In this document: positions 11,346 through 24,435 of the stretch, one piece after another | Layout of the letters: each line of letters opens with the position of its first letter | Numbering within the stretch: the first letter of the stretch is position 1 | Assembly: GCF_000143415.4 (NCBI RefSeq) | Contig: NW_003314263.1 | Location: 3,420,451 to 3,484,450, forward strand | Length of the DNA: 64,000 nucleotides | DNA from: Selaginella moellendorffii | Taxonomy: Eukaryota > Streptophyta > Lycopodiopsida > Selaginellales > Selaginellaceae | Direction of reading: 5' to 3' | Program-made: the position numbers and the translations under genes | Notes under the pieces: model-generated | The model's input: the letters and a program-made list of their open reading frames with translations, nothing else | What the model was told of the DNA's origin: nothing | The model's database searches: none

Positions 11346-12859
11346 ATAGTTATATGGTCTAATAATTTATATTAGAAAGATAACATTTTCATGTTGTGTA
11401 GAAAATACAAGTTATATAGCTGTATTTAACACAAATGGACAAGCTTTTATATGGAGATCTAAACTAAAAATTAATAAACTTTACATCTAATTTATTTAAA
11501 ATTATAAGTTCTTAGCATCTATAAAAGATAATTACACTACTAAATGAAAATCTTGGGAAAGCTTTTTAAAAGTTAATTTAAATATGTTAATAAAGAGTTA
11601 ATATAATGAAGCAGTCAATTTTTGTGGATAATTTCCTATTAAATATTATTTTGCAATAAAAATGGAATAAAAATAACTTGACTATGAAAGCTTTGTTTTT
11701 ACTTGAAAAGACAAAGTGCACCCTATAAAATTGAATTATATACAAACTTTAACATGTATACTAAACTTTTAAAAGTAAAGTTAGATATTCTATCACAATT
11801 TAAACTCAATAATTTATCAAAGAGAAATTATCATTGATTCAAACGAAATGATAAACAGTCAAACACACTTTGTCTACCATAGAGAACACTGGTAAGAGTC
11901 TTAAAAAACACCCTCACCTCTTTTTTACCTTCTTTGGTATGAGAAACAAGACTCATTTATTTCAAAGTATATTACCATACTTGGAAAAAGTTGTGACAGT
12001 AATTGGTTTGTACAACTAAGTATAGCATTCTTTCATAAATAAACTCTGCCTCCCCACAAGTAGGTCAAATAGTCTTGTTCCTTTGTTGACCAGGTCAATT
12101 TAGCTGAATACTGCTTCATTGTATCAATTAACAATCAAGTGGGCATGCTTGCAAGGTTGCAAGGAGCTCTAATGGGCATTTGGGTTGAGTGGATCAACTA
12201 AGAAACTCAACCGCATTTCTTTCTTTCTATTTCGTAGCAATCCTCCAGAAATGTGGGAATTTGAAAGCTTAAACTAAGGCTGAAGAGTAGCAACAGATTT
12301 TGAGCTTGACATTTTAAATACATGATATGTGGATTTAACTAGGGTGTGGGAAGGTTTTTGATGAGCAATGTCATATTTGCAACTCTTAAGACCATTTTTT
12401 TTACTCTTACTTATCGGGTTTTTGTTAACTCCAACAGAGGCAAAATGTAATAACTTTACTGTTCCTATATCAAATCTTTGATAAGAAGATAGTTCAAGGC
12501 TTGTTCAAGACCTGGGACTCTTTTGGTAGCCTTTATTAAATAAGTTTAGCTTCATTTCACATAAAACTTTTATTTATTTAGATTCAAGAATGAATGGATT
12601 AGATTGAATCCAATCCATATTTAAGTTAATGTTTTACTCCCAGCAGGATTTGGCAAAAACATAATTGTATCATTTATTGAAGAGTTTATTAAACATATGG
12701 GTAAACAAAGACATATGTTTGAGGATTTCACACTCAACTGCATCACTAGAAACATATTCTAATTGGAACTAAACATCATGTAAAAATGATTTAGTAACAT
12801 ATAGTGTATATATCATATGTCTTGTTCTTTAAAACATCAATTAATTTCTAATACATTGT

Positions 12860-13075
12860 AAGAATGTTTATTTTATAAAAATTATATTAAAAGTAGACCA
12901 CATTACTCTTTTTTCTCTTTAGGAAATTTTCTTCAATTACCAAATTAATTATATACTTTACATATGAAATTTCACTGTAATTTAGATCTTTATTATGGGA
13001 AGATTTTAATATGTTAAATTAAAACATCACTTAGTATACAGATAGATAGTAATCTTGTAATTTATGATAAAAACT
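12860..13075 (+). repeat. Diverged interspersed repeat, copy 2
   Basis: Direct-orientation partner of 11130-11345, about 1.7 kb away. The closing motif AATCTTGTAATTTATGAT is identical in both copies. Confidence 0.55.
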
Positions 13076-14322
13076 TTTACATAAGAAAAACCAAAACAAA
13101 CCCAAATAATGTTGCATAGTGCAGTAAATTATTCTTTATATAGTCACAGCCGAGTTTGAGTTACGCAGCACATACCCTACACTAGACAAGCCTGCACAAG
13201 CTACATTTGCACATCATGGACATGGATCAGCTATACTGAAAATTGTAGAGAATTCCATCAAGAATAAGATTTCAGCCTTGGATTTCTAAAACCATGTTTG
13301 GTTACCATGTTAGCTAGGAGTTTGTCTTTGCCAAACCTTGTGGGTGAGGAGAGTGTCAATGTGCACAAATTAAAGTAGTTTGGGATAGTGCCTAAAGTTG
13401 ATTAGTGAAATACTAATACTTTTAAGATGTTCTTGTCAATATATATATAGACAGACACACAGACACATGTAAATGATAGAATAAGGGGCAGTATAGTAGT
13501 CTTTCACTGAAGTATAACAACATTTCTTAAAGTGCATACTTATGACATCTATACTCTTTCTTGCTCATTCTTTGTTACTACAGGTTTGATTAAGTTATTC
13601 CAACTTTCGATGGTTGTCCCTACAAATACTGCTTCATGTGAGTGAGGTTTTTGTTGCAGAACAACATTTAATTAACACTAGAGCCTCTTTAAAGCTGCTA
13701 CTAGTTGGATTTTTTATTTGTATTCAAACTCATCGTCATGAAACCACTAAAAAAAATTTTACTAGTCAAGTTTTTTCTTAATAGTTGGCCAATATTAAGC
13801 CTTGGTTTGGTATGCTCCTTCATGGATTCAGGTGTTGAGCTAAAAGATCCAAGGATTTTCATTTGAGTTTGAATTTGTTTTAATTGGTTCCAGGTTTGCA
13901 ATTTGAAGATCATTGAGAAGAGTGGCTACCAAGCATTGCCATGGGTGCATTACATCAGAACAGCAGGGTGAATACAAAGAATGATCCAACTTTTTAACTT
14001 GTCAAATAACTTTGGATATTCCCGCCAAATCTTAAGCTTAGGTTTTCTGCCAGGACTGTATCACACATGGCTTTTACCCTTTATCCTATGGTGATTTTAC
14101 CATAGGATAACACCATGAAGCAGAACCTAACCCTCTTTATGCCACGTGACACATGCCACATGTCATATGCCCTTTCAATTGTTGGCTGGAGCCTGAGAGC
14201 TTTGGATTAGTCAAAGCTCTTGTGACGTGTCTAAAGGACAGTGGTGCGGAACCCGAGGTTCAAGGCTGAATGAAGGAATAGTGCCAAACTCCCAAGCATG
14301 GAGCCAAGGAACATTAGCGCTA

Positions 14323-16142
14323 TGTGAGACACAAAATCCCTAGGCCCCAAAGTGGAGCCGGAAGGGTGCCACATGGTAGTGGCCGAAGCGAGAGCCAAAC
14401 GAGCGTAACACGTTTGGACCAAAAGCTCCGACTTGAAAAGTCAAGAGCGGGAGTGGAACTCCCAACGAAGTGCTCGAGGAACGAGCACGAAGCGAGCAAA
14501 CGGCGAGGCTCCAAAAAGGGACCCAAAAGGACCAACACATGACACGTGGGAGTGTCCGAGATGGAGTCCGAAGTGGAGTCCGAGGTGGACCCAAGTTGGA
14601 GTCCGAATTGGAGTCCGAGATGGACCCGAGATGGACCCGAAATGGAGTCCAAGATGGAGTCCGAGATGGACCCGAGATGGACCCGAGATGGAGTCTGAGA
14701 TGGAGTCCGAGATGGAGTCCGAGATGGACCCGAGATGGAGTCCGAGATGGAGTCCGAGATGGACCCGAGATGGACCCGAAATGGAGTCCGAGATGGACCC
14801 GAAATGGAGTCCGAGATGGACCCGAAATGGAGTCCGAGATGGAGTCCGAGATGGACCCGAGATGGAGTCCGAGATGGAGTCCGAGATGGACCCGAGATGG
14901 ACCCGAGATGGACCCGAGATGGAGTCCGAGATGGAGTCCGAGATGGAGTCCGAGATGGAGTCCGAGATGGAGTCCGAGATGGAGTCCGAAGTCGAGACCG
15001 AGACCGGGACCGAGACCGAGACCGAGACCGAGATCGGGACCGAGACTGAGACCGAGGCCGAGGCCGAGACCGAGCCCGAGCCTGAGTCCGAGTCCGAATC
15101 CGAGTCCGAGTCCGAGTCCGAGTCCGAGTCCGAGTCCGGAGCCTGAGAGGGTGAAAGTCCAAAGCGTTCGTCTCCCAGACCCTGGGGGGTTTGGTGAGCT
15201 CCAAAAGTATAGTAAGGGGGAGGACTGCAGTGGAGCCAGTTTGGCCAGGAAAGGCCAGTTTGGCCCAGGAAGGCCAGACCCAGTGTTGGGTGATGAACTG
15301 ACCACTGGGAAGTCCAAGACTAAGGTGAATACGGACCGACAAGCGGGGTAGCTTGGTGAAGTGTTCAAGAGCCGGCTCTAGTTCCCCCGGGAGATCGACT
15401 GGCCGATGCTCCTAGTCCAAGTGTGGGTGGCACTACCTACTTGGATACCAGGCGTGGCTCAACGGAACCTCGCTCTAAGCCCATGGCTAGAGCACCCAAG
15501 GGCAGAAGTCAGGGAGAGTACCCAGGTGGCTCGCGTAAGGCCACGGTGTTCCGAAATGTTGTCCCAAAGGCCCAGACTGTGGAAAGGAAGAGGAGTAGTC
15601 CTCTGGGGTAGTGACCAAGGACACAGTCGTGTGGTGAGGAAGTTCTAGAGGACCGTGGGACTTAGTGGTCGGGCCTGTGGGCCTCGATCCAGTGGCAGTG
15701 TTGGCAAACACGGCCAGGGGCAGAAAAGGACTTAGGGGGGACTGACAGAGGGACATTGGGGAAGGCTGTTCCCCGTGTCGGTGGGCATCCTAAGGATGCT
15801 AAGGAGTGGATCTGAGATGACCACTCACGGATGGTTGGCCCAGTCTTGGAGAGCCAAGACTGTGATGCAAGTGGTATTGGACTACAGTGTGGCAAAGGTG
15901 ATTGGGCATGGCCTTAGTGTAACGGGCTGCCATATCGGTGGTACCTTTGAGTGTCGGTCATGGGATCGGACACGTAGAGCACTTGGACCAGGTGCCAGTG
16001 TTGAGTGGCATGGATGCCATTCCTGGGGCTAGCAAGCCCCAAGTCCTGAATTGGACTTATGGAGGTTGTGAATGAGACTCCTCCAAGTGGTCGAAGGTGT
16101 GGTTAAGTGACTAAAGTAAAATGGAAAATTTAGTCGCTTACA
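14323..16142 (+). repeat. 5' LTR of the plus-strand family-A element
   Basis: 1820 bp with TG/CA ends. Positions 14557-15140 are a hexamer-based minisatellite: GAGATGGAGTCC/GAGATGGACCC blocks, then CGAGAC/CGGGAC blocks, then GAGTCC blocks. It is longer than the 3' LTR mainly because of minisatellite copy number. Confidence 0.92.
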
Positions 16143-16145
16143 ACT

Positions 16146-16157
16146 TGGTATCGGAGC
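16146..16157 (+). other. Primer-binding site, initiator tRNA-Met type
   Basis: TGGTATCGGAGC lies 3 nt after the 5' LTR. It matches the plant iMet PBS TGGTATCAGAGC with one substitution. The same spacing is seen for the other family-A element. Confidence 0.85.
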
Positions 16158-18599
16158 TGTTCCTTAGTCCGACTTTTATTGGTGCTCAAGTATATCACCA
16201 CTAGTGTTGGCATCGGAAGGTCCGAGGAGTGGGCCTATCCTTGAGGAGTAGCAAGTCGGGAAGACATGGCTCTCCATTACAATTCATGTGTGAACTTGTA
16301 GACGAGGTGGTGGATAGAAAAGGGCCAATAATGGAACGACTTTGGGATCTTGGGAACAGTAAATGGTTTTCCTCAAAGAGTTGAGGATGTGATCCAGATG
16401 AGCGTTTGACTTAGCAAACTGGCTAATGTAGTTGTGGTAAACAACTACAGTTGGGATCACGGGAAAGATAAAGACTCCAAAGCAATAAAGGAGTCACAAG
16501 ATTTTCCTCATATAGTTGAGGTTGGTGCTCATGAATGTGAGACTAGAAGTAATGACCGTGGGAGGTCAAATACGGAAGAGGACTCAAGTCCTTGAAAAGG
16601 TAGCCGGGGCTACCTCTAATAAATGCTGGAACAACCCCAGGAGTTGGGGGTGTATTAAGTGGATGAGTTGGTGTTCTCATCACATGGACAAGTAGTCCTA
16701 AGGGGCAAAAGTTGCCCCTAGAGAACAAAATCAAGTGTCGGAGTAACACTTGTGAAAATAGTCCTTTTGAGTAGGACAGGAATGCAAGAAGTGTATTCTA
16801 GTGAGCTAGTGCCTCACAAGTAGGACCTTACGGGTCTGTGGATTAATCAAGTCCAAAACTGCTAGATGACTCAAGTAGAGTCAACGGATGGTCCTAAAAG
16901 GACTGATGAAAGCATTTGGACTGAGGTGTGTTGTACACCACAAAGGATGGGGGGGGGGATCATAGGATCCAAGGATGAGAACAGAGGGTATCTCATCGAT
17001 GGCAAAATATGCCATGCTAAAGTTATGGGAAAGGTGTTCCCAGAAGAAAACAACTTTGACATGAAGTTGTGTGTGACCTCTATGGTGCAGTGCTAACGGA
17101 TGGTTGGCATGAGAAAGAGCGGTGTTGGTCTTGGCAAAAGACTTAGACACGAAGGGGAAATGTCATAGAGGTAGGCTCGTGGAGCCGATGGTGTGGAGAC
17201 ACCAAATGTGCCAAGGTGTGATACCTTGAGGCTATGTTGGTGGGTTCATGAGAACCCCTTGCCAAAGGAATCCCAATGGAAATGGGAATAGCATAGCCTA
17301 AGCTGCAGAGCATGCAGTTGGAGTGTGGTGACCCAGATAATGATGGAGGTGTGAAAGCACCAAACAATGAGTTGTAGGACTTGACAACTATGAGGCAACT
17401 AAGCAAGAGGTGCAATATAACTGGTTAAACGGGTAGAAGGTAGCTACCCAAGACTTCTTAATAGCATAGGGAAGTTGGATATACCCTTACGGGGGATAAG
17501 TTGCTTGTGTTGCGATATAGTAAGTCAATGTTATAAAAGGAAATACTCATTGTCAAGAAAGCCATCATTGGGACACTCGGACACTCTAGAACACCAGAAG
17601 GTGGTGTTTGATGTCGCGAGGGCAATGGATAAAGCCCAAGGGATTAAGTCCCTAGCGAATGATGGATAGAAGGTGCTATCCAAATGTCCAAGGTTGCGGA
17701 GACAGGAGAGGACTGTCTACCCGAGTTGGACAAAGCCAAGAATGGAATTTTGGCAAGGTTAGTGATGGGCATGTAAAGGCCCATAAGCAACAATGTAATC
17801 CCAGTGTGTGGGATTATAAGGTGAGCATACCTGGATTGAGGAACCACTCCCTGGGCTATTGGGTAGGTTCATCCTTAAGAATACTTGCTAAGGCATGATA
17901 GAAAGTGCAAAGCTATCCTCCTGGTCTGGAGGAGAATAACCAAAGGAAACATATGGGGCCAAAAGGCAAGTAGTATTGGATGGAACTGAACCATAGAAAT
18001 CAAAGGGCATAACCAAGGTTGGTTATGTCAGCTGGGAGTGGAGAATCAAGTGGGGGCTCGAGGGTGTTGCCGCTAGCAACCGTGATGCCATGGAGAGTCT
18101 AAAATATGGAATTGTCCATGTTAGAATATGTGGCATTTGGAAGGCTTGCAAAAAGGGAGGCCTTAACAAGCTGAGGGACAGAGTTCCTTCAAGGTTCCCA
18201 AAGACGATTCTAGGTAGCTTAGTACCTAGAAAGGCCAAGTGTAAATGGTTCATGGAATGCGCGAAATCAGAGTGGCGCAGCAGAAGCATCGTCTTGAAGC
18301 TTGCCATGAGGCAAGGCTATCAAGGTTAGGGAAGTAGTTCCCGAGTATTCAAAGAGAGGGCTTTGAACGAAAGTCGATGGTCAAGGACTTTCACACTTAT
18401 GCAGGAACCATGTTATAGTGGTCGGAGGACTTGCCAAGCGAGATTGGCATGTCGGGGGAACAAATACCCTAGTTGAAGGTGATAACTTCAAAAAGGGTGG
18501 GCCATGGGGCTGAGCATGGAGGAGTCCAGATCACAGCTTAGGAACCTAGTTCCTCCACACTGCCAAGTCCTCTCACTTGACATGTCTGTGATCATGCAT

Positions 18600-18750
18600 G
18601 TAGCGCGCTTTAAAAATAAGTTGGTGCACCGGCGTGGGGAGTCATGCCAGGCATCTTGTGTGATGCCGTCCGTAGATGCATATACGGAGGTTGGGTTCGA
18701 GTCCCGACCCTCTAGTGCTTGGGTTCGAGTCCCAAATCACTAGGGCGTGG
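18600..18750 (+). repeat. tRNA-derived SINE-like segment inside family-A internal region
   Basis: Two perfect Pol III B-box motifs GGTTCGAGTCC (18694-18704 and 18722-18732) sit in T-arm-like contexts (TTGGGTTCGAGTCCCAA). They lie downstream of an A-box-like AAGTTGGTGCACCGG (18618-18632). The same arrangement occurs inverted in the second family-A element, so it was captured before the family spread. Confidence 0.5.
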
Positions 18751-20244
18751 TGATGGTTTGGAATATGAGGACACTCATATTTCGGTGGTCATGGACTCTC
18801 AGTAGGGAGACTGGTTTGGGCACACCGCCAAGCGAGGGATGCCTCGGAGTCGTGATGCACGGTTAGATTGTTTAGTGTGAAAGCTCAGCATATCTAACTT
18901 GGACGCTTTGGTGCAAGTGGCACCAAGGTCGTGGTGAGTGAGATGGGGACACCTAATCTCAGTTGCTATGAACCCTTGGCCGTAAGGGCTGGCTTGGGTG
19001 CACCGCCAAGTGTGGGGGATGCCCCCGGGGTTATAGTCAACAACTTGGAGGTCTAGAAGACCAAGTACCTCTTGGCAACTCTGTTAAGGTGCCAAGGTCA
19101 GATCACTAGGTGATCTTATGGCCAGATAAGGACAAGGTCCTTGGTTGGCTAAGGAATGAAGTTCCTGGTTCAAAATGTTGAAATTGAACTGTTTAAGGTG
19201 GTGTGGCTTGGTCGTGATGACTAAGTGGGAAGAGCACCTAAGGGAAATAAACTATGTCCGTGAGATGGCATAGTGAGTCCGAGGAAAGTAGTCTCTATAA
19301 AAGACCCATGGGAGGGTCACGAAGTTGGGCCGTGGATAGGGCCTATAGCAGAAGATGCTAAAGAGACGTACTAGGGGTGAACATCCTCCGGACTTGGCAA
19401 AGAAGAGTCTTTGCTATGGAACCGAAACAATACCTCAAGGAGGGAGGTAGAGATTCGATGTTGCTTGGTGCAACAAACAACGGATAGGAGCAAAAGATGA
19501 GTGGCCAAGATAGGGCCGTGGAATCCCTTGGGGGGAATCCAAGTGACAAAGTTAGGCGAGGAACACTAATGTGTTGGACGCTAACAAGTTGCGGGAAAGA
19601 AAGTGTGTTTCCAAGGAGGGATTCCGAAATGCTCCGGTTTGGCGAAAGTGGAAGCTCCAAGGGAGGGAGCGGTAAGGTAGCCAAATGATAGGGCCATGAA
19701 CAGCCCTAGCACAAAGTATGATAACTAGAACTTTGGCACGAAATAGAAGAGAGGATGATGGTGCCCTCGAGTAAAGAACTTCCTAGGATGGGAAGTGGAG
19801 TTGCACAAAAGGTGCAAGGCAAGGTGTCGGAGACACCTAGGAAATTGACTCCAAGAAGTCAAAATTCAAAGTTCCAAAGTGCAAAGGTTATATCGATGGA
19901 AATTGAGACTACTCGAGAAGGAGTAGTGGGATTGACTTAGAGAAGGGTCTCTAAGAGGTTTAGCAAGAACTAAACCAATAAAAGGAGAAAACCACTATAT
20001 GTGGTCCAATCAGTCTCTAAGTTGGAGAGACTACCCTCCTTAGAGGATATGCAAAAGGCATGGTGAGCCTTCAATGTCCAACCATTGACGAATATGGAGA
20101 AGGCATGGTGAGCCTTCAATGTCACACCATTGACAAATATTGGCTACGCGCCAAGGATGGAAATAGTAACACATGCGGGTGTTACTTTATAAAATGGTTC
20201 ACCGTTCGATGAGGACATCGAACTTCGTATATGGGTGGTGGAGT

Positions 20245-21976
20245 TGTGAGACACAAAATCCCTAGGCCCCAAAGTGGAGCTGGAAGGGTGCCACATGGTA
20301 GTGGCCGAAGCGAGAGCCAAACGAGCGTAACACGTTTGGACCAAAAGCTCCGACTTGAAAAGTCAAGAGCGGGAGTGGAACTCCCAACGAAGTGCTCGAG
20401 GAACGAGCACGAAGCGAGCAAATGGTGAGGCTCCAAAAAGGGACCCAAAAGGACCAACACATGACACGTGGGAGTGTCCGAGATGGAGTCCGAAGTGGAG
20501 TCCGAGGTGGACCCGAGTTGGAGTCCGAATTGGAGTCCGAGATGGACCCGAGATGGACCCGAGATGGACCCGAAATGGAGTCCAAGATGGAGTCCGAGAT
20601 GGACCCGAGATAGACCCGAGATGGAGTCCGAGATGGAGTCCGAGATGGAGTCCGAGATGGAGTCCGAGATGGACCCGAGATGGACCCGAAATGGAGTCTG
20701 AGATGGACCCGAAATGGAGTCCGAGATGGAGTCCGAGATGGACCCGAGATGGACCCGAGATGGACCCGAGATGGAGTCCGAGATGGAGTCCGAGATGGAG
20801 TCCGAAGTCGAGACCGAGACCGGGACCGAGACCAAGACCGAGACCGAGATCGGGACCGAGACCGAGATCGGGACCGAGACTGAGACCGAGGCCGAGGCCG
20901 AGACCGAGCCTGAGCCCGAGTCTGAGTCCGAATCCGAATCCGAGTCCGAGTCCGAGTCCGAGTCCGAGTCCGGAGCCTGAGAGGGTGAAAGCCCAAAGCG
21001 TTCGTCTCCCAGACCCTGGGGGGTTTGGTGAGCTCCAAAAGTATAGTAAGGGGGAGGACTGCAGTGGAGCCAGTTTGGCCAGGAAAGGCCAGTTTGGCCC
21101 AGGAAGGCCAGACCCAGTGTTGGGTGATGAACTGACCACTGGGAAGTCCAAGACTAGGGTGAATACGGACCGACAAGCGGGGTAGCTTGGTGAAGTGTTC
21201 AAGAGCCGGCTCTAGTTCCCCCGGGAGATCGACTGGCCGATGCTCCTAGTCCAAGTGTGGGTGGCACTACCTACTTGGATACCAGGCGTGGCTCAACGGA
21301 ACCTCGCTCTAAGCCCATGGCTAGAGCACCCAAGGGCAGAAGTCGGGGAGAGTACCCAGGTGGCTCGCGTAAGGCCACGGTGTTCCGAAATGTTGTCCCA
21401 AAGGCCCAGACTGTGGAAAGGAAGAGGAGTAGTCCTCTGGGGTAGTGACCAAGGACACAGTCGTGTGGTGAGGAAGTTCTAGAGGACCGTGGGACTTAGT
21501 GGTCGGGCCTGTGGGCCTCGATCCAGTGGCAGTGTTGGCAAACACGGCCAGGGGCAGAAAGGGACTTAGGGGGGACTGACAGAGGGACATTGGGGAAGGC
21601 TGTTCCCCGTGTCGGTGGGCATCCTAAGGATGCTAAGGAGTGGATCTGAGATGACCACTCACGGATGGTTGGCCCAGTCTTGGAGAGCCAAGACTGTGAT
21701 GCAAGTGGTATTGGACTACAGTGTGGCAAAGGTGATTGGGCATGGCCTTAGCGTAACGGGTTGCCATATCGGTGGTACCTTTGAGTGTCGGTCATGGGAT
21801 CGGACACGTAGAGCACTTGGACCAGGTGCCAGTGTTGAGTGGCATGGATGCCATTCCTGGGGCTAGCAAGCCCCAAGTCCTGAATTGGACTTATGGAGGT
21901 TGTGAATGAGACTCCTCCAAGTGGTCGAAGGTGTGGTTAAGTGACTAAAGTAAAATGGAAAATTTAGTCGCTTACA
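20245..21976 (+). repeat. 3' LTR of the plus-strand family-A element
   Basis: 1732 bp, nearly identical to 14323-16142 except for a shorter minisatellite (20476-20970). The end TCGCTTACA is followed by CACTA and resumed family-B LTR sequence. Confidence 0.92.
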
Positions 21977-22708
21977 CACTAGAGCACGAAACAACTCCTG
22001 AGCATATAGCCCAAGGAGCAAAGGAACAAGAGCCCAGAGCGACTTGGAATAGTCCTAGAGTAACCAACATTCTAATGCTAGGACCAGTACACAAAATGGA
22101 GTAGAATGGAATCTAGCACTATTTTAGCATATCGGTGGCCTAATGCAAGGACATGGGTAATCCACTAGTTAGTATGGTGTGGAACTTGGGCTTAGACCCA
22201 AGTCAGATGCAGAACAAGGTGTAGCATATGTGGTTTTGACCCTTTATCCTATGGTGATTTACCATAGGATAACACCACAAAGCAGAACCTAAACCCTCTT
22301 TATGCCACGTGACACATGCCACGTGTCCAAAGGACAGTGGTGCAGAACTCGAGATTTAAGGCTTGGGCCACTGAACGAAGGAACGGTGCCAAACTCCCAA
22401 ACATGGAGCCAAAGAGTGATGGAACCGGTCCACAGAGCAACTCCCGAGCATACAGCCCAAGGAGCGAAGGGACAGGAGCCCGGAGCGACTTGGAACAATC
22501 CTAGAGCAACCAGCATCCCAATGCCAGGACCAGCATGCAAAACGAAGCCAAATGGAGTCTGGCACTATTTCGGCATACCGGTGGCCTAACGTGAGGATAT
22601 GGGTACTCCACCAGCTAGCATGGAATAGAACTTGGGCTTAGACCTAAGCCGAACGCAAAACAAAGACAAGCACGCAAGTTGGAGCTAAACTATGCCTCAG
22701 GTTGGTCG

Positions 22709-24435
22709 TGTAAGCGACTAATTTTTCCATTCTACTTTAGTCACTTAACCACATCTCCGACCATTTGGAGGAGTCTCATTCACAACCTCCATAAGTCCAA
22801 TTTAGGACTTGGGACTTGCTAGCCCCAAGAATGGCATTCATGCCACTCAACCCTTGCACCTGGTCCAAGTGCTCCATGTGTCTGATCCTATGACCGACAC
22901 TCAAAGGTACCACCGACATAGCAGCCTATTACGCTAAGGCCATGCCCAATCACTTTTGCTACATTGGTAGTCCAATACCACTTGCAACACAGTCTTGTCT
23001 CTCCAAGATTGGGCCAACCATCCATGAGTGGTCATCCCAGATCCACTCCTTAGCATCCTTAGGATGCCCACCGACAAAGGGAATAACCTTCCCCAATATC
23101 CCTCTGCCAGCCCCCACTAAATCCCTTTTTGCCTTTGGCCGTGTTTGCCAACAATTCCACTGGATCGAGGCCCACAGGCCCGACCACTAAGTCCCACGGT
23201 CCTCTGGGACTTCCTCACCACACGACCGTGTCCTTGGTCACACCCCAGAGGACTGCTCCTCTTCCTTTCCACAGTCTGGGCCTTTGGGACGATATTTTGG
23301 AACACTGTGGCCTTACGCGAGCCACCTAGGTACTTTCCTCGCCTTCCGCCCTTGGGTGCTCTAGCCATGGGCTTAGAGCGAAGTTCCGTTGAGCCATGCC
23401 TGGTATCCAAGTAGGTAGTGCCACCCACACTTGGACTGGGAGCATCGGCCAGTCGATCTCCCGGGGGAACTAGAGCCGGCTCTTGAACACTTCACCAAGC
23501 TACCCCACTTGTTGGTCCGTATTCACTCTAGTCTTGGACTTCCCAGTGGTCAGTTCATCACCCAACACTGGGTCTGGCCTTTCCTGGCCAAACTGGCTCC
23601 ACTGCAGTCCTCCCCCTTACTATACTTTTGGAGCTCACCAAACCCCCTAGGGTCTGGGAGACAAACGCTTTGGGCTTTCACCCTCTCAGACTCGAACTCG
23701 GACTCGGACTCGGACTCAGACTTGGACTTGGACTCGGGCTTGGTTTCGGCCTCCGCCTCGGTCTCGGTCTCGGTCCCGGTCTCGGTCTCGGTCTCGGTGT
23801 TGGTCCCGGTCTCGGTCTTGACCTCGGACTTCATCTCGGGTCCTTCTCGGACTCCATCTCGGATTTCATCTCAGGTCTATCTCGGACTCCATCTGGGACT
23901 CCGTCTCGGTCCATCTCGGACTCCATCTCAGGTCCATCTCAGACTCCATCTCGGGTCCATCTCGGACTCCATCTCGGACTCCGTCTCGGTCCATCTCGGA
24001 CTCCATCTCGGACTCCGTCTCGGTCCATCTCGGACTCCATCTCTGACTCCACTTCAGACTCCATCTCGGACTCCACCTCGGACTCCATCTTGGACTCTAT
24101 CTCGGTCCATCTCGGACTCCATCTCGGACTCCACTTCGGACTCCATCTCGGACTCCACTTTGGACTCCATCTCGGACTCCATCTTGGACTCCACCTCGGA
24201 CACTTCCACGTGTCATGTGTTGGTCCTTTTTGGGTCCCTTTTTTGGAGCCTCGCTTATTGCTCGCTTCGTGCATGTTCCTCAAGCACTTTGTTGGGAGTT
24301 CCACTCCCGCTCTCGGCCTTCCAAGTCAGAGCTTTTAGTCCAAACGTGTTACACTCATTTGGCTTTCACTTCGGCCACTACCACGTGGCACCCTTTCCAG
24401 CTCCACTTTGGGGCCTAGGGATTTTGTGTCTCACA
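22709..24435 (-). repeat. 3' LTR of the minus-strand family-A element
   Basis: 1727 bp. The minisatellite at about 23690-24205 appears as CTCGGACTCCATCTC-type units on the plus strand. It continues internally into AACTCCACCACCCATAG, the complement of the family-A polypurine tract. Confidence 0.9.

Larger units (their letters stand above)
10662..14056. other. AT-rich intergenic region without genes
   Basis: No ORF here has protein-like composition. It contains a diverged direct repeat (separate entries), and a stretch at about 12140-12260 that faintly resembles the SDR 3' flank (GTTGCAAGGAGCT and a following GAGTGG...AACT pattern). Otherwise I see nothing. Confidence 0.6.
14323..21976 (+). 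mobile_element. Complete family-A non-autonomous LTR retrotransposon
   Basis: Two direct LTRs (14323-16142 and 20245-21976) both run TGTGAGACACAAAATCCC...TCGCTTACA and flank a 4.1-kb internal region. A Met-type PBS follows the first LTR, and a GGGTGGTGGAG purine-rich tract precedes the second. Flanking pentamers are CGCTA and CACTA (one mismatch). The largest internal ORFs are about 90-108 codons and look random, so there is no gag, protease, RT or integrase. Outside the minisatellite the last ~1 kb of the LTRs differs at six positions by my reading, so the insertion is recent. It interrupts a family-B LTR unit whose sequence resumes at 21977. Confidence 0.9.

Noticed and set aside
14320-15368. 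ORFs of 237-342 codons on both strands (also at 20182-21202, 23431-24498, 29341-30391, 33478-34276, 2881-3249)
   Set aside because: They are read-through of the hexamer minisatellite in family-A LTRs, open in many frames at once, with repetitive products and no family match.
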